Source: Methanoculleus marisnigri JR1
GTDB lineage: Archaea > Halobacteriota > Methanomicrobia > Methanomicrobiales > Methanoculleaceae
Length of the DNA stretch: 64,000 nucleotides
Assembly (NCBI RefSeq): GCF_000015825.1
Contig: NC_009051.1
Coordinates: 1,482,695-1,546,694, forward strand
Direction: 5' to 3'
The notes below the pieces were generated by a model. It searched no databases, was not told the DNA's origin, and worked only from the letters and a program-made list of their open reading frames with translations. Both the position numbers and the translations under genes were made by a program. Shown here in pieces: positions 43,118 to 51,131 of this stretch. Position 1 is the first letter of the stretch. Every line of letters begins with the position of its first letter.

Positions 43118-44187
43118 AGGGCCGGGTTCTGGTTGCGGGGTTCGCCACGCGGCACGTGGCACAATCGGCCCGCCGGGCCGGCTACACGGTCTACGCCGTC
43201 GACCACTTCTGCGACCAGGACCTCGGCTGGTACACGGAGGACTGTCTCTCGTTCGACGAACTCGACGAACTCCCGGGGAAGATCGCCGAATTCGCCATCC
43301 GCCATCCGGTCGACGCGCTGGTCGTCGCCTCGGGCGCCGAGACTATCGTGACGGCGATCCCGCTCTGCGGCACGCCGCCCGCGAAGGTGGAGCGGTTCCT
43401 CGACAAACTGGAGATCCAGCGGTTCTTCGAGGGGCTGGACGTGCCCGTTCCGCCGCTCGCCGCCGGCTGCTACCCGGCGATGATCAAACCGCGCCGGGGC
43501 GCCGGGGGATGGAGGAATGCGGTCGTGAGAGCGGAGGAGGAACTCCGCCGGTGGGAGGAGACCTGGCCGGACATACCCTATATCGCGCAGGCTCTCGTCG
43601 ACGGGATTCCGTCGAGCGTCTCCTGCGTCGCGGACGGCCGCCGTGCGCGCGCCATCGCGGTCAACCGGCAGATCCTCCGTGGCGGGGGGGAATCCGCGCA
43701 CGGGTTTGCCGGGTCGGTCACCCCGTTCTCCCATCCCCTTGCCGGGGAGATGATCGCGGCGGCGGAGCGGATTGCCGCCGCAAGCGGGTGCGTGGGCTCA
43801 ATCGGGATCGATTTCGTGGTCGGGGAGAAGCCCTGGGCAATCGAGATCAACCCCCGGTTCCAGGCCACCCTGGACACCGTCGAGATGGCGACCCAGAAGA
43901 GTGTCTTTGCCATGCACATGAACGCCTGCCGCGGGGTGATCCCGGCGGCGGTGCCCGCGCCGCGGCAGGTTGCGGTCAGGCGGATCCTCTTTGCCGACCG
44001 GGATATGCGGCTCGATGCCGACCTCGCGAGCCTTGCGCCCCGCGTCGCCGATATACCCTGGCCGGGAACCGAGTTCGAGGAGGGGCACGCCGTCGCGAGC
44101 ATCTACGGCTGCGGCGAGACGGAAGAGGAGGCGTACGCCGACCTCGAGAGGAACACCGCGGCCGTCCGAAGGCTGATCGGCCAATGA
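43114..44187 (+). CDS. ATP-grasp domain protein (COG2232-like)
   Basis: A 357-residue ATP-grasp ligase-type protein of a group common in methanogens and of unknown substrate. Seen: N-terminal Rossmann-like preATP-grasp part ([29 protein letters not shown]), [16 protein letters not shown] (ATP-binding lysine and Gly-rich loop), [48 protein letters not shown] (metal-binding E and N). Start GTG 43114 overlaps trm56 by 4 bases. It may modify a cofactor or protein; the function should not be guessed further. Confidence 0.85.
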
Positions 44188-44255
44188 GCCCGCCTTCCGG
44201 AGACGGGAAAAGTGAATTAAAGGTTAAGAGCAGAGTATGGTAGACATCGATGCGG

Positions 44256-44263
44256 TATATATA
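44256..44263 (+). promoter_or_regulatory. TATA box of the tfe-HD operon
   Basis: tatatata within gcggtatatatactc is a strong archaeal TATA element, 39 bases before the ATG at 44302, leaving a leader of roughly 12-15 bases. Confidence 0.6.
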
Positions 44264-44301
44264 CTCTTATACGTTTATCCAATTATGGGAGAGATTTGAC
44301 C

Positions 44302-44823
44302 ATGGTATCCGTCACTGAACTGTTGGACGATCCGGCAATCAATGCCTATATCCTGCGCATGATCGGGGAGGAGGGAATCGAACTTCTCAGGCGGTTCCCC
44401 GAAGGAGGAGAGCACAGTGACGAGGAACTTGCCGAGATGACCGGGGTCAACCTCAACACCGTCCGCCACACCCTTTATACGCTCTACGAGAGGCGCCTCG
44501 CCGAGTACCGGCGACTGAAGAACACCGAGACCGGCTGGCTCACCTACCTCTGGCACCTCCGCCTCGACCGTGTCCACGACGTGCTCGAAGAGCAGGTCCG
44601 GGACGCGCTCGAGCACCTCGACGCCCGGCTCGCCTACGAGGAGAAGAACGACTTCTACATGTGCAGGAACTGCAGCGTCGTCTACACCTTCACGGACGCG
44701 GCGAACTGGAACTTCGAGTGTCCGAACTGCGAGGAGATGCTCGAACATTTCGACAACGAACTCATCGCCGTCGCTCTCAGGAAGAGAATCGACAGGATCA
44801 AGGAGAGCCTCGGGAGTGCGTGA
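44302..44823 (+). CDS. tfe: Transcription factor E, alpha subunit
   Basis: A 173-residue archaeal TFE, homologous to the alpha subunit of TFIIE, which stabilises open promoter complexes of RNA polymerase. An N-terminal extended winged helix ([56 protein letters not shown]) is followed by a coiled linker and the zinc ribbon [25 protein letters not shown]. The gene ends in an overlap with the GTG start of an HD protein, so both are expressed together. Start is ATG 44302. Confidence 0.96.
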
Positions 44824-45301
44824 AGAGGACTGCATCGGTCTTCTCAGGCGGGCAGGGTGTTCCGGCGGGGTCATCGCACACTGCCGGGCGGTGCGCGACC
44901 TTGCGCTCGCTTACGCGTCCGATCCCCTCATAAACCGCGACCTGGTCGAGACCGGCGCCCTCCTCCACGATATCGGCCGGGGGGTGACGCACGACCTCTG
45001 CCACACCGAAGCGGGCGGCGAGATATGCCGGTCGTTCGATCTCGACGAGGCAGTCGCCGCCATCGTCGAGCGGCACATCGGGGCCGGGCTGACGGCCGAC
45101 GAGGCTTCGCTCCTGGGCCTTACCCCGCGCGACTGCATGCCCCGGACGCTCGAGGAGAAGATCGTCGCCCACGCGGATAACCTGGTGAAAGGAACCCGCG
45201 TCATCGCGCTCGAAGAGCGGCTGCAGCACGCAATCGCCCTTCCGCGGAGGCAGAGGAAACGGATCCGCAGGCTCGCGCAGGAGATGGAACTCTTCAGATA
45301 A
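44816..45301 (+). CDS. HDIG-type HD-domain protein
   Basis: A 161-residue HD-superfamily phosphohydrolase. Metal-binding residues: H in [13 protein letters not shown], the HDIG pair in [21 protein letters not shown] in VERHIGAGL and D in [13 protein letters not shown]. Catalytic HD is complete. The GTG start at 44816 lies 8 bases inside tfe, and no ATG alternative begins the domain in full. The 3' end overlaps the convergent ACT-domain gene by 8 bases. Substrate unknown. Confidence 0.88.
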
Positions 45302-45797
45302 CCAGCCGTTTTACCTGCGGAAGAGCCCGCATATCTTCGTAGACCGACGCCGGGATCCGTGGTTCGTCGACGATCATCACGAGTCTGGGCTCCTCCGCGA
45401 GGTAGGGGTCGGTGACGAAGATCTGGCGGATGGAGAGGTTGTGCTCGACGAGGACTTCCACCGCCGCGCCGACGATCCCTTTCTGGTGCGCGTCCTTGGG
45501 GTAGAGCGTGATGACCGAGAGGCCGAGGGCCTCGGCGACCCGGGTGAGGTCGGGCGCGGCCCGCATCCGGAGAAAAACCTCCCGGAGTTCGGGATTCTCG
45601 AGGATGCGGCGGGCGGTGGCGTCGACGACTCTCCGGTCGGTCTCGATCGCCCTGCCGATGTGCGTCGCGGGGATCTCGATCCCGTTGCAGACGATGCGCC
45701 CCTCTTCGTTGATGCCGAACCCGTTCTCCAGCAGAAACCGGACTACCCTGCCCTGGGACGGCGAATCGGCAAACTCCCGTGAGATGTCAGCCCACAT
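45294..45797 (-). CDS. ACT-domain regulator of amino acid metabolism (COG2150-like)
   Basis: A 167-residue regulator. N-terminal helical part (FADSPSQGRVVRFLLENGFGINEEGRIVCNGIEIPATHIGRAIETDRRVVDATARRIL) contains a possible helix-turn-helix; the C-terminal ACT domain begins near SVITLYPKDAHQKGIVGAAVEVLVEHNLSIRQIFVTDPYL, where amino acid binding would occur. The ATG at 45797 (MWADISREF) is preferred over an upstream start at 45959 since the extra residues are Pro/Arg-rich. Target genes cannot be identified from here. Confidence 0.85.
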   Translation of the reverse strand: MWADISREFADSPSQGRVVRFLLENGFGINEEGRIVCNGIEIPATHIGRAIETDRRVVDATARRILENPELREVFLRMRAAPDLTRVAEALGLSVITLYPKDAHQKGIVGAAVEVLVEHNLSIRQIFVTDPYLAEEPRLVMIVDEPRIPASVYEDMRALPQVKRLVI

Positions 45798-45975
45798 GCG
45801 GGAGCGTTGGATCCGGGCGCATAAATACACATCGAAGGCGGTTCCGGTGCGCTGGAGTACAGGTATAGCAGGAGGGATCCGGCCGGGAAACGGCTCCCCG
45901 TCCCGCGCCCGCGGGAGCCCGGGTTCCGGCAGAGCAAGATATTTCTGGTTGCAGCGCATTGTATAGAGAAGAACA

Positions 45976-46061
45976 GGCGAGGGTTGCCAAGCCAGGTCAA
46001 AGGCGCCAGGTTGAGGGCCTGGTCTCGTAGGAGTTCGTGAGTTCGAATCTCACCCCTCGCA
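45976..46061 (+). tRNA. tRNA-Leu (anticodon GAG)
   Basis: A full cloverleaf with the long variable arm expected of leucine tRNA. The acceptor stem GCGAGGG (45976-45982) pairs with CCCTCGC at the 3' end, discriminator A at 46061; the anticodon arm is CCAGG-TTGAGGG-CCTGG with anticodon GAG; the T arm reads TGTGAGTTCGAATCTCAC-like with TTCGAAT loop. The CCA end is not encoded. It lies between the ACT regulator and a PAS fragment gene, with no intron visible. Confidence 0.95.
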
Positions 46062-46270
46062 TTTAGTTGGGCCATATTCTCTCCGTTTTCAAGTTCTCCG
46101 ATTATTTTAGCCGTTCCTGCCGGATCGAGATCCCCCGGCGCACAAGACGGACGGGCTGCCCGGCAGGCAGACGATTATATACTGTCCATGATGTTATCCC
46201 GTGGAGAACCCTGCACGAGGATCTCCTGCTACTCGGCCGACGGTGATCCTGCCGGACAGGGCTGGGCCGT

Positions 46271-46789
46271 ATGCAGACCACTGAGCCGGACATGGAGGTG
46301 CGACCCGAGATACTGCAGATACTTGATGCCATGGAGGATGCCGCCATCCTCGCCGATTCCGGCATGAACGTCCGCACCATCACCGCTTCCATGGAGCGCC
46401 TCGCCGGGATCTCCGCCGATGACGCCCGCGGTGCGGATGCGGCCCGCATCGTCGCCGATCAGGTCCTCCCGGAAGCGGATAGGGACCAGAGGGAGCGGAT
46501 CCTCTCGATGCTCGAGAACCGCACCGGGTCTGAGGAGATCACGGCGAAGGCGCCGGCGACCGTGCTCGGGACCACGCCTCAAGCGGACGTCCTGCAAAGC
46601 CGCACCAATCCCGATCCGGTCCTCCTTCGGCGGGTGGAGGAGACGGTGGCGCGGGACCATCTGAAATCGTTTAATCGGTCTGTCAATCGTAGGTCATCGG
46701 TTGCACATTCTCAAGACACCTATGACTCCGCATGCGGATTCCGGGTCCTAGATAACAGGCAAAAATGTGGGAGCCGAAGATCAGGTTAG
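46271..46789 (+). CDS. Probable 3'-degraded PAS-domain protein
   Basis: A 172-residue open frame. The first 95 or so residues resemble a PAS sensor start (ILQILDAMEDAAILADSGMNVRTITASMERLAGIS). After about residue 125 the sequence is Ser/Arg-rich and not domain-like, and no output domain exists. It may be the broken N-terminus of a signalling kinase or chemotaxis-type protein. It lies next to the tRNA-Leu gene, a common site of insertion and deletion. Treat as a possible pseudogene. Confidence 0.4.
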   Translation: MQTTEPDMEVRPEILQILDAMEDAAILADSGMNVRTITASMERLAGISADDARGADAARIVADQVLPEADRDQRERILSMLENRTGSEEITAKAPATVLGTTPQADVLQSRTNPDPVLLRRVEETVARDHLKSFNRSVNRRSSVAHSQDTYDSACGFRVLDNRQKCGSRRSG

Positions 46790-46854
46790 AATCGCTCTGA
46801 TGTTTCTTGGGGTGCGGATGTCAGTGCCGGCACCAACCGTTGGCGCTAGCCTGC

Positions 46855-48834
46855 TCAACGGGTTTGCGAGGCAGGTTTCAGTGTGAGCTTGAACGCCGCG
46901 CCTTCATCCGGGCGGCCCGTCACCCGGTCCTCGGCCCAGATCGTCCCGCCGTATCGCTCGACCAGGATCTTCACCAGATAGAGTCCAAGTCCCTTGCCGA
47001 CGCCGCGTTTCTTCATTTCGTAGCAGTGGAAAATCCCATTTTTATCATCGTTCGGGATACCAGGGCCGGTATCTTCGACTGACACCCGGACGAACCCATC
47101 ATTCTCTTCGATCCGGATGGCGATCTCGACGTCAGGACCGCCGAACTTGACGGCATTGCTGATAAGGTTGTCAAAGACCACAGGGAGAAGGTCGTCCGCC
47201 TGAACCTGGTAGGTTGTCCCGTTATAGAGGAAGATACTGGTGGGATAGTCGCTCATCACCCCCCGGACTGCGGCATCAAGGTCCGTTGGTTTGAGCTCGG
47301 TTTTTGTCCGATGGATCCGGCGGATGGTAGAGACGATGCCCAGGATCTCTATGCTCTTCTGGACGCTGCGCTGCAGTTTTTTCGCGTATCCGGCTGCCTC
47401 TCCGTCAAGGGACTCGATGAGCAGGTCGGCATAAAGGTTCGAGACGTTCTCGGTGTTGCCGATATCGTGGGTAAGGATGTCCAGGTAGAGGTTCGCCTCC
47501 CGGTTCGCGACCTCCAGATCGCCGTGGAGCAGGCCCAGATTCTCGGCGTATCGCTGAAACGCTTCCTCGGCCCGCTTCCGCTCGGTGATGTCCCGGAAGA
47601 GGACCATCACCGAAGGCAGGTTTTCGTACAGAATGGGGGTAGCAACAACCTCAACATCGACTACCTGACCGTCGAGCCTCACAAACCTCTCTGCGCGCAG
47701 GGGCACGGTCGTACCCTTCTCCCTCATCTCGCGGTAACGTCCCCTGAATACTTCGTGGTCGTCCGGGTGGACAAACTGGAGGACCGGTTTGCCGACGAGA
47801 TCCTCCCGCCTTTCTGCCCCGAAAAGAGTGACACAGGGAGGATTGGCGTAGACGACGTTACCCCGGCAGTGGACCGCGATCGGTTCCGGCGCAAGTTCCA
47901 CGAGGTTCCGGTACTTCTCCTCGCTCTCCTGCAAGGCCGCTTCAGCCTGTTTCCAGTCGGTGATATCGATTCCGATACCTCCAACATACCTCTTCGCGGA
48001 CGCGTCCTTGAAGGGAAACTTGCAAGCCCACCAGTAGGTAATGCCTCCTTTCGGGTTGGGCATCTCTTCCACGACTTCAATAGCACTGTCTGCCTTGAGG
48101 ACGGTTTGGTCGTTCTTCCAGAGTTGTTCGGCGACATACAAAGGCCATAACTCAAAGTCCGTCTTACCGCGCAAGTCTCCCTGTCGACGATTAAAATGAC
48201 TCTCGTCGAATTTGTTCAAGTATATGTAGCGCCCCTGTTCGTCCTTCATGAATGCAACTGCGGGGCTGTTGTCCATGAACGCTGTGAACCGTTCCTCACT
48301 TTCCCGGAGGGCTTCCTCGGCCCGCTTCCGCTCGGTGATGTCCTCGGCGGCGATACTGATCGCGATGACGCGTCCCTGATTATCGGTTACCGGCCGCCAG
48401 GACTCGTTCCAGTGCCTCTGCTCCCCGGGTTGTGCCGGTGTTTCCCCCCGTACCTCAATATCAAGCGCGGGTTTCCCCGTCGCGACAACCGCCCGGGCGA
48501 GCTCTTCAGCCGCATCCGCAAGGTCCGGCACCAGCTCGCGGACTCTCTTGCCGATGTGCTCCTCGACGGAGAACCCGTCCATCTCCGCGAACCGTTGATT
48601 GACATGCAGGTACCGGGTATCCGTGCCGAGCAGACACAGACCAACCGGCGCCGAGGCGTAGATCATCTCGATCTGGCGGAGTTCTGCGTTTTCACGCCGA
48701 AGCGCGTCATTCTCTTCCCTGAGCTCTGCAGTCCGCTCGCGGATGAGTTGTTCGACTTCGCCGGCGTTGTCCTGCTTCTCGTCGCGGCCGGTGAGACTGG
48801 TTCGCTTCTCCGTGGTACCTGGGGATGTGGACAT
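46855..48834 (-). CDS. Multi-PAS histidine kinase
   Basis: A 659-residue soluble sensor kinase. An N-terminal coiled coil (LIRERTAELREENDALRRENAELR) leads into three PAS/PAC units (about residues 50-165, 175-300 and 305-430), each ending in an AAEDITERKRAEEALRESEE-type linker. The dimerisation helix with LDILTHDIGN carries the phospho-accepting histidine, and the ATPase domain shows FDNLISNAVKF, VEDTGPGIPND and GKGLGLYLVKILVERYGG. No transmembrane segment, no receiver domain and no response-regulator gene adjacent. Ligand unknown. The repeated PAS linkers are near-identical DNA (near 47565 and 48315). Confidence 0.92.
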   Translation of the reverse strand: MSTSPGTTEKRTSLTGRDEKQDNAGEVEQLIRERTAELREENDALRRENAELRQIEMIYASAPVGLCLLGTDTRYLHVNQRFAEMDGFSVEEHIGKRVRELVPDLADAAEELARAVVATGKPALDIEVRGETPAQPGEQRHWNESWRPVTDNQGRVIAISIAAEDITERKRAEEALRESEERFTAFMDNSPAVAFMKDEQGRYIYLNKFDESHFNRRQGDLRGKTDFELWPLYVAEQLWKNDQTVLKADSAIEVVEEMPNPKGGITYWWACKFPFKDASAKRYVGGIGIDITDWKQAEAALQESEEKYRNLVELAPEPIAVHCRGNVVYANPPCVTLFGAERREDLVGKPVLQFVHPDDHEVFRGRYREMREKGTTVPLRAERFVRLDGQVVDVEVVATPILYENLPSVMVLFRDITERKRAEEAFQRYAENLGLLHGDLEVANREANLYLDILTHDIGNTENVSNLYADLLIESLDGEAAGYAKKLQRSVQKSIEILGIVSTIRRIHRTKTELKPTDLDAAVRGVMSDYPTSIFLYNGTTYQVQADDLLPVVFDNLISNAVKFGGPDVEIAIRIEENDGFVRVSVEDTGPGIPNDDKNGIFHCYEMKKRGVGKGLGLYLVKILVERYGGTIWAEDRVTGRPDEGAAFKLTLKPASQTR

Positions 48835-49042
48835 TAGAAAAAGAAACTCCGGTTAAAAGTATGCAAGTGAATTTACTCAGGCTATAATAACTGTAACGGA
48901 AAGACCTGCCGGCCATGCAGGGTTCGATTTTCACGACCGATCCAGACACTTCTCCGGCAGGTATTTCATCATCCCGATGCGTAATATCGAATAACGAGCA
49001 TGTTCGTACACCAACCGCCCGGCATTCGGGGAGACGCCCGCC

Positions 49043-49573
49043 ATGGCATGTAGGTGCTGCCAGTGCGGCAGCTGCTGCAGCAACATGAGAAACGTCCACA
49101 CGGTCATCGAAGAGCGCGGCAACTACACCTTCGTCGTGTACAACGCCTACAGCGGGGACGTGAAGGAGGTTCGGGTCGACCCGGACAAGATCGCCCTCTT
49201 CGAGGATGCGAGCAGCATCGCGGAACTGCCGGACGCATGCCCCTTCCTGAGATTCGAAACCCCCGGGGATTCTCCTGCTCCGTCCCATGGGAACGTCGCA
49301 TTCGACGGGAAGAAGGGAAAGGCATGGTGCACGGTCCACCTGACACGCCCCGAGATCTGCCGCGATTACTGCTGCTGGCGTCTTCTCATCCTCGATCCAC
49401 AGGGCAGAAGAGCCGGGCGCGTGATGTACCAAACAACGTTCCTCCCGGACACCGACGAACTCGGCCGGCTCTGGGAGGAGGTGCAGCCGACATTGAACGG
49501 GCTCTCCGGCACGGAATGGGATGACGCCGTCATCAGTTGTCTTACGGCAGCCGGATACCGTGTTCGCCGGTAA
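49043..49573 (+). CDS. YkgJ-type cysteine cluster protein
   Basis: A 176-residue protein with conserved cysteines that likely bind zinc or iron: CRCCQCGSCCSNM at the N-terminus (residues 3-12) and HLTRPEICRDYCCWRLLI in the middle, plus ACPFL near residue 65. It belongs to the YkgJ/CxxCxxCC family, often annotated as Fe-S oxidoreductase, of unknown function. It stands between two divergent operons, with an AT-rich promoter in the 208-base gap before it. Confidence 0.78.
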   Translation: MACRCCQCGSCCSNMRNVHTVIEERGNYTFVVYNAYSGDVKEVRVDPDKIALFEDASSIAELPDACPFLRFETPGDSPAPSHGNVAFDGKKGKAWCTVHLTRPEICRDYCCWRLLILDPQGRRAGRVMYQTTFLPDTDELGRLWEEVQPTLNGLSGTEWDDAVISCLTAAGYRVRR

Positions 49574-49603
49574 GTAAGACTCAAAAAAAGAGGGCCGATA
49601 CCC

Positions 49604-50995
49604 CTATTCTTCTCCGGGACGGAAATCCGTCATCCCCATCTTATCGTCGAGCCAGTCGAACTTGGCACCAAACGATTGCGCGAACGCCCGAAGCTGGCAG
49701 TGCGACCCGGCACCGTAGTCGTCGGAGAAGACCATCAGTTCCCGCTCGCAGGTGAGGTGGTCGTAGAGTGCCGTTGCCTGCGCCCCGTCGGGGTCGAAGT
49801 GGTCGACCGCACCGGCACAAACCAGCGTGGGGCAGCGTATCTCTTCGGCAACCCCGACGAGTGAAAAGTCCATCCATTTCGCCCAGAACCGTGCCGGCGA
49901 ACCGGCGTTGAAGACGAACATCCCGTTCTCGTTCAGCCATCGGGTGCCGGTATCATGGGCCATGGCGCCGCGGATGGCATCGTTGAACTCGACCGGATCC
50001 GTCTGCAGCCACTCCTGCAGCTCAATCTCCGTCAGGTTCGCGACCCCGCCGGCCTCTAGGTTCGCGAGGAGATTCAGTCCGACATCGTAGGTGCCGCCGT
50101 CCGCGATCAGCGCCGTGATCCGGGGCTCGTATGCAGCACCGCGGGGGGCGAGGTAACCCCCGAGCGAGATCCCCCAGAGTGCAATCCGGTCTTCGTCGAC
50201 GTCGGGCCGGCTTACCGCATAGTCCACGACGGGCCCGATCACGTTCTCCCAGTCGTGACGGAACGGGATATGCCGGACCCGTATCACTTCGCCCTGGCCC
50301 GGCCCCTCGAACGTCAGGACGTTATATCCGCGCTTGATCCCCTCCATTGCATACGGATGGAGTTCCTCCTGGCAGCCGTCAAAACCGGTCTGGACGATGA
50401 GGAGCGGCCGGGGTTTGCCGGAGTCGTCGACCGCATAGAAGTAACCCGGCAACGTGGTATTCCCGTACGGGACGGCGACGATCTCGTACGGAACGACGTC
50501 GAGTGCGAGCGCATCGCGAAATGATTCCCGACTCTTCCCCCAGGTCTCCACGATGCGAGGATCGGTGGCGTTGCCGTGCAGGAAGAACTCGGCCGTGCGG
50601 TAATACGTCGCGGCCCGGTAGTACGCTTCCATTGCGGTGATCCTGTGCCCGGCGGCGAGACTCTCGTCGCCCACTGCCCTGAAGTTGTCCGCGGTCCTGT
50701 TCCATTCGCAGTACCAGCTCTCGAAGTCTCCTTCTTTGATCCGGGACGCAGTGGCCAGGCACTCGCCGACATCGGCCTCGCCCGAATACGATGCGCCGAG
50801 TGTCCGCTGGAGCTCGAAAGCAAACTCCCGGTCCGTAAACACGAGCGCCGGGCATTCGGCGGCAGGTGCCGCAACCGCAGTGGGGAGAGGTGATTCCGGC
50901 GATTGCTCGCCGGTCGCGCTGCAGCCTGCAGAAATGACAGCAAAAATTGTGATAGACAGAGTTATCGCAACAATTAAGGCTCTGTTGGGTTTCAC
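49604..50995 (-). CDS. Lipoprotein alpha/beta hydrolase (FrsA-like)
   Basis: A 463-residue extracytoplasmic esterase-like protein. A lipobox (VISAGCSATG, cysteine near residue 25) follows a hydrophobic signal. The first 130 residues carry an unknown domain (AMEAYYRAATYYRTAEFFL), then a DUF1100/FrsA-type hydrolase: GYFYAVDDSGKPRPLLIVQTGFDG, nucleophile elbow GISLGGYLAP, DHFDPDG (acid) and GSHCQLRA (histidine). These complete a plausible Ser-Asp-His triad. Natural substrate unknown. Confidence 0.85.
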   Translation of the reverse strand: MKPNRALIVAITLSITIFAVISAGCSATGEQSPESPLPTAVAAPAAECPALVFTDREFAFELQRTLGASYSGEADVGECLATASRIKEGDFESWYCEWNRTADNFRAVGDESLAAGHRITAMEAYYRAATYYRTAEFFLHGNATDPRIVETWGKSRESFRDALALDVVPYEIVAVPYGNTTLPGYFYAVDDSGKPRPLLIVQTGFDGCQEELHPYAMEGIKRGYNVLTFEGPGQGEVIRVRHIPFRHDWENVIGPVVDYAVSRPDVDEDRIALWGISLGGYLAPRGAAYEPRITALIADGGTYDVGLNLLANLEAGGVANLTEIELQEWLQTDPVEFNDAIRGAMAHDTGTRWLNENGMFVFNAGSPARFWAKWMDFSLVGVAEEIRCPTLVCAGAVDHFDPDGAQATALYDHLTCERELMVFSDDYGAGSHCQLRAFAQSFGAKFDWLDDKMGMTDFRPGEE

Positions 50996-51131
50996 GGTGG
51001 ATCATAGGAGGATCACATAACCGGAGAGATAATGGTTGCGAAATAGCGTGACACCGGATATGAGGAAGCGGCATCTTTCGCAACCAACCCGCTAAAAACC
51101 CGTAAACGACAGGAAAAGAGTCCGGGCCGGC

